From contig NZ_JAHQVB010000094.1 in NCBI RefSeq assembly GCF_019052655.1, positions 1 to 5,872 of the forward strand: DNA of 5,872 nt. Direction: 5' to 3'. Source of the stretch: Holdemanella porci (lineage in GTDB: Bacteria; Bacillota_I; Bacilli_A; Erysipelotrichales; Erysipelotrichaceae). Numbering within the stretch: the stretch's first letter is position 1; the number at the start of each line of letters is the position of its first letter. Shown here one piece after another: positions 1 to 5,872 of the stretch. The notes below the pieces were generated by a model that did no database searches, was not told the origin of the DNA, and saw only the letters and a list, made by a program, of their open reading frames with translations. Both the position numbers and the translations under genes were made by a program.

Positions 1-1718
1 GCATAGTCAAACTCAACACCTTGTCCAATACGAATTGGTCCTGAACCTAACACAACGATTTTTTTACGATCTGTACGTTCAGATTCATTTTTATTATCAT
101 AACTTGAATAGAAGTATGGAGTTGCACTCTTGAATTCACCCGCACAAGTATCTACCATCTTATATACTGGCGTGATTCCATTTTCTTTACGCAAGTTATA
201 TAAATCGAATTCTTTCATTTCCCAGTTACGTGCAATGTAGCTATCCGCAAAACCATATTTCTTTAATTTACGCAAAACTTCAACATCTTTGGGATTTTCC
301 ATCATTAGCTTTTCTAAACTGATAATTCTTGACAAGTGACACAAGAAGAAATCATCCATTTTCGTCACATTATGAATGGTTTCCATATCATATCCATTGC
401 GAAGCCACTGTGTAACCGCAAAAATTCTTTCATCATCACACTTCTTGATTTTTTCAAGTAATTCTTCTTTCGTTAATCCAGCCAATTCTTTTTTGTATAT
501 ATGATCCACTTTCATCTCTAAAGAGCGAACTGCCTTCAAGAAAGATTCTTCAAAGTTACGTCCAATCGACATAATTTCACCAGTTGCCTTCATCTGAGTT
601 CCTAAATGACGATCTGCATTAGGGAATTTATCAAATGGGAAACGCGCAAATTTCGTTACAATATAGTCTAATGCAGGTTCAAAACATGCATAACTTGTTT
701 TAGTAATTGGGTTAATAATTTCATCTAAACCTAAACCAACCGCTAATTTAGCACTAATCTTCGCAATTGGGTATCCTGTTGCCTTACTAGCTAGAGCAGA
801 TGAACGAGATACACGAGGGTTAACTTCGATGACATAATATTTAAAACTATTTGGATTTAATGCCAACTGTACGTTACATCCTCCACAAATTTTTAATGCA
901 CGAATAATTTTCAAAGATGCATTACGAAGCATTTGATTTTCACGATCTGTCAAAGTTTGAACTGGCGCAACAACCGTACTATCTCCTGTATGTACACCTA
1001 CTGGATCAATGTTCTCCATATTACATACGACAATCGCATTGTCTTTGGCATCACGCATTACTTCGTATTCGATTTCTTTATATCCGGCAATACTTTGTTC
1101 AATCAAACATTGATGTACAGGACTAGCCTTTAATCCTGAATCACAGATTTCACGAAGTTCAGCCTCATCATCGGCGAAACCTCCACCCGTTCCACCAAGT
1201 GTATAAGCTGGACGAACAACTAATGGATATCCTTCGCGGTTTGCGAATTCAACAGCTTCTTCTACTGTATGAACAATCATACTTTCTGGTACTGGCTCGT
1301 TGATTTCCTGCATTAAAGATCGGAACAATTCACGATCTTCTGCACGATTGATCGCATGTAGGTCTGTACCTAAAATTTCTACACCAAACTCATCTAAGAT
1401 TCCATCTTCATGTAATTCTACAACTAAGTTTAATCCTGTTTGACCACCCAATGATCCTAAAATGGCATCGGGTCTTTCTTTATAAATAACGCGTTTTGCG
1501 AAATCTACAGTCAAAGGTTCAATATAAACACGATCCGCAATGGCAGTATCTGTCATGATTGTGGCAGGGTTTGAGTTAATTAAAATAACTTCATAACCTT
1601 CTTCCCGAAGAGATTGACATGCCTGACTTCCGGCATAATCAAATTCAGCTGCCTGACCAATGATAATTGGACCAGATCCGATAACTAAGATTTTTTTGAT
1701 ATCTGTACGTTTAGGCAT
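1..1718 (-). CDS. carB: Carbamoyl-phosphate synthase large subunit, N-terminal 572 codons (runs off left edge)
   Basis: This subunit makes carbamoyl phosphate in the cytoplasm from bicarbonate, two ATP and ammonia channelled from CarA, for pyrimidines and arginine. The protein starts [17 protein letters not shown] and reads without interruption to the window edge. Visible regions are the N-terminal pre-ATP-grasp domain (GSGPIIIGQ, about 14-22; [10 protein letters not shown], about 88-97) and the carboxyphosphate ATP-grasp domain, with R129, R169 in [15 protein letters not shown]215, GVHTGDS (241-247) and [14 protein letters not shown] (about 297-310). An oligomerisation region follows. The second half begins at about 553 with [19 protein letters not shown], where the sequence leaves the window. 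Residue numbers match E. coli CarB (about 1,073 residues) almost exactly, so roughly the C-terminal half is missing only because of the window edge. The start overlaps the carA stop by 8 nt, and GGAGGAG lies 7 nt upstream, so translation is coupled to carA. Family and start are clear. Whether this is the same gene copy as the carB end at the right edge cannot be decided here. Confidence 0.97.
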   Translation of the reverse strand, partial: MPKRTDIKKILVIGSGPIIIGQAAEFDYAGSQACQSLREEGYEVILINSNPATIMTDTAIADRVYIEPLTVDFAKRVIYKERPDAILGSLGGQTGLNLVVELHEDGILDEFGVEILGTDLHAINRAEDRELFRSLMQEINEPVPESMIVHTVEEAVEFANREGYPLVVRPAYTLGGTGGGFADDEAELREICDSGLKASPVHQCLIEQSIAGYKEIEYEVMRDAKDNAIVVCNMENIDPVGVHTGDSTVVAPVQTLTDRENQMLRNASLKIIRALKICGGCNVQLALNPNSFKYYVIEVNPRVSRSSALASKATGYPIAKISAKLAVGLGLDEIINPITKTSYACFEPALDYIVTKFARFPFDKFPNADRHLGTQMKATGEIMSIGRNFEESFLKAVRSLEMKVDHIYKKELAGLTKEELLEKIKKCDDERIFAVTQWLRNGYDMETIHNVTKMDDFFLCHLSRIISLEKLMMENPKDVEVLRKLKKYGFADSYIARNWEMKEFDLYNLRKENGITPVYKMVDTCAGEFKSATPYFYSSYDNKNESERTDRKKIVVLGSGPIRIGQGVEFDY

Positions 1719-2787
1719 TTTTATTCTCCTCCATTAATTCAATAAATTGATCAAACAAGTAACGAGAATCTTCAGGTCCTGCACTTGCTTCTGGATGATA
1801 TTGCACCGCAAAACAAGGATAGTCTTTATGACGAACACCCTCACAGCTTTTATCGTTTAATGCTTGGTGTGTCATTTCCAAGCGCGTATCCTTCAAGCTA
1901 TCAATATCTACCGCAAAACCATGGTTTTGAGAAGTAATTTCTACTTTACCTGTTGAAAGATTAACTACAGGATGGTTAGCTCCACGGTGTCCAAATTTCA
2001 ATTTATATGTTTTTGCACCACAAGCCAAAGATATCAACTGATGACCTAGACAAATTCCAAATACAACCGTTTGAGGAATCAATTCTTTAATCGTTTCAAT
2101 AGCGACTTTTACATCGGTAGGATCACCAGGACCATTCGACAACATAACGCCATCTGGACGATAAGATAAGATTGTGCTTGCTGGTGTATCATATGGAACA
2201 ATCACTAAATCGCATCCACGTTTTGATAGTTCACGAACAATACCTAATTTTGCCCCAAAATCCATCAATACAACTTTCTTACCACGATTTGGGATTGGGA
2301 ATACTTTATTTGTCGAAACACGAGCCACTTGATCATGTAAAAAATCAGTGGCTTTTAAACCAGCAACTATCGCATCTACATTGGCATCCACATCAGCCAT
2401 AACTGCCTTCATGGTACCTACGTTACGAATCTTCATTGTGATTTCACGTGTATCAATATCATAAATACCTGGAATATTTTCGCGTTTTAAGAAATCATCT
2501 AATGTTTCTGAACATCTGAAATTGCTTGGAAATTCACAATAGTCCTTAACGACAAATCCAAATACACATGGAACCATGCTTTCATTGTCATCACGATTGA
2601 TTCCATAGTTACCAATCAATGGATATGTCATCATTACAATTTGCCCACAATATGAATTATCTGTTAAAATTTCTTGATAACCCGTCATTGACGTATTAAA
2701 TACCAATTCACCAATTTGGAAGTTGTCACTACCAAACGCTGTTCCGCGATATACACTTCCATCCTCTAAAATCAAAAGTCTTTCCAT
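1711..2787 (-). CDS. carA: Carbamoyl-phosphate synthase small (glutamine amidotransferase) subunit
   Basis: This subunit hydrolyses glutamine and passes the ammonia to CarB for carbamoyl phosphate synthesis. The protein has 358 residues, close to the usual 355-380. Residues 1-150 are the CarA-specific N-terminal domain, with the signature [11 protein letters not shown] (30-40) and a DTREIT motif (112-117). Residues 170-350 are a class I amidotransferase, with SNGPGDP (217-223), the nucleophile elbow GICLGHQ with C246, and QYHPEAS with H331 and E333. The C-H-E triad is complete, so the enzyme should be active. The ATG at 2787 is preceded by AAGGA with a 6-nt spacer, a weaker site than that of the upstream leader ORF. 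The gene is the first full-size cistron after an attenuator-like leader (2813-2943), and it overlaps carB by 8 nt. The sequence is normal for the family, and the assignment is secure. Confidence 0.98.
   Translation of the reverse strand: MERLLILEDGSVYRGTAFGSDNFQIGELVFNTSMTGYQEILTDNSYCGQIVMMTYPLIGNYGINRDDNESMVPCVFGFVVKDYCEFPSNFRCSETLDDFLKRENIPGIYDIDTREITMKIRNVGTMKAVMADVDANVDAIVAGLKATDFLHDQVARVSTNKVFPIPNRGKKVVLMDFGAKLGIVRELSKRGCDLVIVPYDTPASTILSYRPDGVMLSNGPGDPTDVKVAIETIKELIPQTVVFGICLGHQLISLACGAKTYKLKFGHRGANHPVVNLSTGKVEITSQNHGFAVDIDSLKDTRLEMTHQALNDKSCEGVRHKDYPCFAVQYHPEASAGPEDSRYLFDQFIELMEENKNA
1726..1732 (-). promoter_or_regulatory. Shine-Dalgarno site of carB inside the carA 3' end
   Basis: The minus strand reads GGAGGAG with 7 nt to the carB ATG at 1718. 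The site lies in the last carA codons (Met-Glu-Glu), so a ribosome finishing carA sits on it. Its strength and spacing fix the carB start at 1718 and suggest coupled synthesis of the two subunits. Confidence 0.85.
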
Positions 2788-2812
2788 AATTTGTCCTTTC
2801 TGTTATTTACTC

Positions 2813-2849
2813 AAAAAAAAGATTAGCAAACAATACATTGCCAATCTTT
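2813..2849 (-). terminator. Attenuator: strong intrinsic terminator in the carA leader
   Basis: On the minus strand the arm AAAGATTGGCAA (2849-2838) pairs with TTGCTAATCTTT (2829-2818). This gives a 12-bp stem with one G-U pair and an 8-nt loop, followed by a run of eight U (2820-2813), three of which also close the stem. It lies 25 nt upstream of the carA start and downstream of the candidate promoter. Transcripts from that promoter must therefore pass it to reach carA, which is the position of an attenuator rather than an operon end. The stop codon of the leader ORF overlaps the first bases of the 5' arm. A ribosome finishing the leader would cover that arm and should block hairpin formation. 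The hairpin is seen directly; regulated read-through is inferred. Confidence 0.88.
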
Positions 2850-2943
2850 AAATGGAACCATTAAAAAGTATAGCACTACGAAGAATACTATTCATCTCAA
2901 CCACTGACGTTTTTTTCATAAATAAAACTGGGTTCTTGATCAT
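2848..2943 (-). CDS. Putative 31-residue leader peptide of the carA attenuator
   Basis: This short ORF begins MIKNPVLFMK and ends AILFNGSI, with a TAA stop at 2850-2848. Its Shine-Dalgarno site, AAAGGAGG with a 6-nt spacer, is the best in the intergenic region and better than that of carA. The stop codon falls on the 5' base of the terminator hairpin at 2813-2849. This geometry is typical of translation-controlled attenuation. The peptide has no run of a single amino acid and only one Arg codon (CGT, residue 22), so it does not look like a his/trp-type amino acid sensor. The RNA has U-rich stretches, including UUUUU at 2867-2863, about 14 nt before the hairpin. That would fit an E. coli pyrBI-like scheme in which low UTP slows polymerase so that the ribosome catches up. 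I do not recognise the peptide, and it has no predicted function of its own. Translation is inferred from the ribosome site alone. Confidence 0.7.
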   Translation of the reverse strand: MIKNPVLFMKKTSVVEMNSILRSAILFNGSI

Positions 2944-2949
2944 AGATAT

Positions 2950-2957
2950 CCTCCTTT
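2950..2957 (-). promoter_or_regulatory. Near-perfect Shine-Dalgarno site of the leader ORF
   Basis: The minus strand reads AAAGGAGG, an 8-base match to the 16S anti-Shine-Dalgarno sequence, with 6 nt to the ATG at 2943. No other start codon is placed to use it. It is the main evidence that the 31-codon leader is really translated. Confidence 0.8.
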
Positions 2958-2985
2958 GAAAAAAATCGCTATATTTTTTCTGTTT

Positions 2986-3016
2986 AGTATACTACCACAA
3001 ATCATGAAAATTTCAA
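2986..3016 (-). promoter_or_regulatory. Candidate sigma-A promoter for the carA leader
   Basis: TTGAAA (3016-3011) resembles the -35 box TTGACA. Downstream there are two overlapping -10 choices. TAGTAT (2994-2989) is preceded by TGG, giving an extended -10 at a 16-bp spacing. TATACT (2991-2986) is a better hexamer but at a 19-bp spacing. Transcription would start near 2980, about 35-40 nt before the leader ATG and downstream of the pyrF terminator. No clear operator is visible. This is the best candidate between the two terminators, but the AT-rich context makes chance matches easy. Confidence 0.55.
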
Positions 3017-3025
3017 TAAAAAAGT

Positions 3026-3051
3026 AAAAAAAAGATGCGATTTCTCACACC
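3026..3051 (-). terminator. Intrinsic terminator directly after pyrF
   Basis: Starting at the base after the pyrF stop, GGTGTGA (3051-3045) pairs with TCGCATC (3040-3034). This makes a 7-bp stem with two G-U pairs and a GAAA tetraloop, followed by eight U (3033-3026). It marks the 3' end of the carB-pyrK-pyrD-pyrF transcript and separates it from the carA leader, so carA probably needs its own promoter. Confidence 0.87.
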
Positions 3052-3749
3052 TTATTTTGACATAGTTGCTTCAATTTCCTTGTATGTTTCAACAGGGTTT
3101 GCACTCTTAGTAATTGAACGACCCACTACGATATAATCACAACCTTGTTCTTTCGCAAATGCTGGAGTGGCAACACGTTTTTGATCATCTTTAGAATCAC
3201 TTGCCAAACGAATACCAGGAGTAACTGTTAAGAAGTCTTCTCCACAAGCTTCGTGAATCGCCTTAGCTTCATGTACGGAACATACAACACCATCTAAGCC
3301 TGCTTCTTTGGCATTCTTCGCATATCTAATAACACAATCAATCACTTCACCTGGAATTCCTAATTCGTTATTCATAGCTTCTTTAGAAGTACTAGTAAGC
3401 TGAGTTACACCGATACACATAGGACGTTTTCCATCTTTAGCCCCTTCATTCAAACCATCAATGGCAGCCTTCATCATCGCAATACCACCAGCACAGTGTA
3501 CATTGACAATATCTACACCTAAGTTCGCTAAGTTTTTCATTCCACCCTTAACTGTGTTTGGAATATCATGCAATTTCAAGTCTAAGAAAATATGGTGCCC
3601 CATTTCCTTCACTGTTTTTACCATTTCTAAACCACACGCATATGTTAATTCCATACCAATCTTTACATATACAGGTTCATCAAATTGTTTTAAGAAATCT
3701 ACAACTTCTTCTTTGCTAGAAAAATCTAGTGCTACAATTGTCTTACTCA

Positions 3750-3750
<1 letters not shown>
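3052..3750 (-). CDS. pyrF: Orotidine 5'-phosphate decarboxylase
   Basis: This enzyme catalyses the last step of UMP synthesis, decarboxylation of OMP to UMP; it is a cytoplasmic (beta/alpha)8 barrel, normally a dimer. The protein has 232 residues, typical of the short bacterial PyrF. The catalytic residues are present: D9 in VALDF, K30 in VKIG, and the DxKxxD motif DLKLHDIPNTV with D57, K59 and D62. TQLTS (116-120), TPGIR (177-181), Q190 and VVGRSIT (R211) form the pyrimidine- and phosphate-binding sites. The ATG shares one base with the pyrD stop codon (TAATG). An AAGGAG site lies about 9 nt upstream in the last pyrD codons, so translation is coupled. It is the last gene of its transcript, followed at once by a terminator. 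pyrE, which often follows pyrF in Firmicutes, is absent here. Confidence 0.98.
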
Positions 3751-5383
<1,633 letters not shown>

Positions 5384-5384
5384 A

Positions 5385-5872
5385 CTATTTCCCCATTTCA
5401 TTCATAGAAACCATTGAGAAACTCAATGACTCTAAAACTTTCACCAATGCATTCGCTGTATCTAAACTTGTCATGCAAGAAATGTTATTTTCTGCAGATA
5501 CACGACGAATCAAGAATCCATCGGCACTTGTGTTCTTCTTATTAGACATTGTGTTGATGACAAAGTTTACACGTCCATTACGAATAATGTCTAGAACGTT
5601 TTTACCATCTTCTGTTTCAATCTTGCTAGCACGGTGAACATACAATCCTTCTTTTTCAAATAGATCTGCCGTTCCCTTCGTCGCATAGATTCCATATCCG
5701 ATATTTGCGAAACGTCTCGCTAATTCTAATGCTTCTTGTTTATTTTCATCATCAATTGTCATTAATACATTTCCATGTGTTGGAACACTCACACCACTGG
5801 CAACCAATGCTTTATATAATGCTTTTTCTAAGTTTACATCACTACCCAAAGCCTCACCTGTAGATTTCATTT
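5385..5872 (-). CDS. carB: Carbamoyl-phosphate synthase large subunit, C-terminal end (enters from right edge)
   Basis: Only the last 161 complete codons are in the window. They begin at the conserved MKSTGEALG segment at the end of the second ATP-grasp half and continue through the C-terminal MGS-like allosteric domain. Equivalents of the residues that bind UMP or IMP in E. coli CarB are recognisable: T64 and T67 in ATKGTA, a lysine in RASKIETEDGK, and N106/T107 in FVINT (numbered from this Met). Feedback control by a pyrimidine nucleotide is therefore plausible. The Met at 5870 is internal, not a start; the frame stays open to the edge. The stop TAG lies one base before the preferred pyrK start, and carB-pyrK-pyrD-pyrF is a familiar Firmicutes order. 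A second carB start lies downstream at 1718, so this fragment is either another copy or the far end of a duplicated or misassembled unit. Confidence 0.96.
   Translation of the reverse strand, partial: MKSTGEALGSDVNLEKALYKALVASGVSVPTHGNVLMTIDDENKQEALELARRFANIGYGIYATKGTADLFEKEGLYVHRASKIETEDGKNVLDIIRNGRVNFVINTMSNKKNTSADGFLIRRVSAENNISCMTSLDTANALVKVLESLSFSMVSMNEMGK
5390..5394 (-). promoter_or_regulatory. Shine-Dalgarno site that favours the shorter pyrK start
   Basis: GGGGA on the minus strand, in the last carB codons (Gly-Lys), lies 6 nt before the ATG at 5383. The competing ATG at 5401 has only UGGUUUCU upstream, which is no ribosome site. The match is moderate, and coupling to the end of carB translation probably helps. 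Confidence 0.6.
5412..5428. repeat. Perfect 7-bp inverted repeat at the carB end, before pyrK
   Basis: CATTGAG (5412-5418) and CTCAATG (5422-5428) are exact reverse complements around a 3-nt spacer. In the mRNA the hairpin would sit in the last carB codons, ending 28 nt upstream of the preferred pyrK start. It has no U-tract, so it is not a terminator. It might affect translation or processing at the carB-pyrK junction, or be chance. Confidence 0.4.

Noticed and set aside
917..1133. Two overlapping plus-strand ORFs of 66-69 codons
   Set aside because: They lie antisense within the well-conserved carB frame, have no ribosome site, and their translations are low-complexity and resemble no family.
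1..1718. Frameshift or pseudogene in the left carB
   Set aside because: The frame reads 572 codons without a stop, and key residues such as R129, R169, E215 and H243 fall at the E. coli positions. The truncation is due to the window edge only.
2818..2855. Attenuator hairpin as a plus-strand (bidirectional) terminator
   Set aside because: Read on the plus strand the stem is followed by AAATGG rather than a T run, so it does not look like a terminator in that direction.
2848..2943. Leader peptide as an amino acid sensor (arginine attenuation of carAB)
   Set aside because: Only one Arg codon is present and there is no run of any amino acid codon, so classic codon-stalling control is not supported.
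2788..3051. PyrR-binding loop, T-box or known riboswitch in the carA leader
   Set aside because: I searched by eye for the CCNGNGAGG-type PyrR loop and for the T-box TGGNACC-like bulge and found neither. A covariance search could still find a diverged element.

Overview
The whole window is a stretch of de novo pyrimidine (UMP) biosynthesis genes, and every gene is on the minus strand. The DNA is AT-rich. The genes are tightly packed with 1-8 nt stop/start overlaps and purine-rich Shine-Dalgarno sites. The dihydroorotate dehydrogenase is the two-subunit, NAD-linked class 1B type (PyrD plus PyrK). Together these point to a low-GC Gram-positive bacterium (Firmicutes/Bacillota). An Erysipelotrichia- or lactobacillus-like host is possible, but the window alone does not settle the genus.

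In the direction of transcription (right to left) the layout is as follows. (1) The C-terminal end of a carbamoyl-phosphate synthase large subunit, carB, enters from the right edge. (2) It is followed without a gap by pyrK, pyrD and pyrF. (3) A compact intrinsic terminator starts at the base after the pyrF stop codon. (4) A 264-nt intergenic region holds that terminator, a candidate promoter, a 31-codon leader ORF with an excellent Shine-Dalgarno site, and a second strong terminator whose base overlaps the leader stop codon. (5) carA follows, and then the N-terminal 572 codons of a carB that runs off the left edge.

The products cover three reactions. CarA/CarB make carbamoyl phosphate from glutamine, bicarbonate and ATP. 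PyrD/PyrK oxidise dihydroorotate to orotate using NAD+. PyrF decarboxylates OMP to UMP. pyrB, pyrC and pyrE are not in the window.

Two points deserve attention. First, the carA leader has the architecture of a translation-coupled transcription attenuator, with no recognisable PyrR-binding loop. Second, carB sequence occurs at both ends of the window on the same strand. The two pieces cover different, non-overlapping parts of the protein, about 330 residues short of a full-length protein. This means either two carB genes (a second carAB pair or a head-to-tail duplication of the operon) or an assembly artefact. Otherwise the enzymes look intact and ordinary. I see no mobile element, CRISPR array, tRNA or rRNA.
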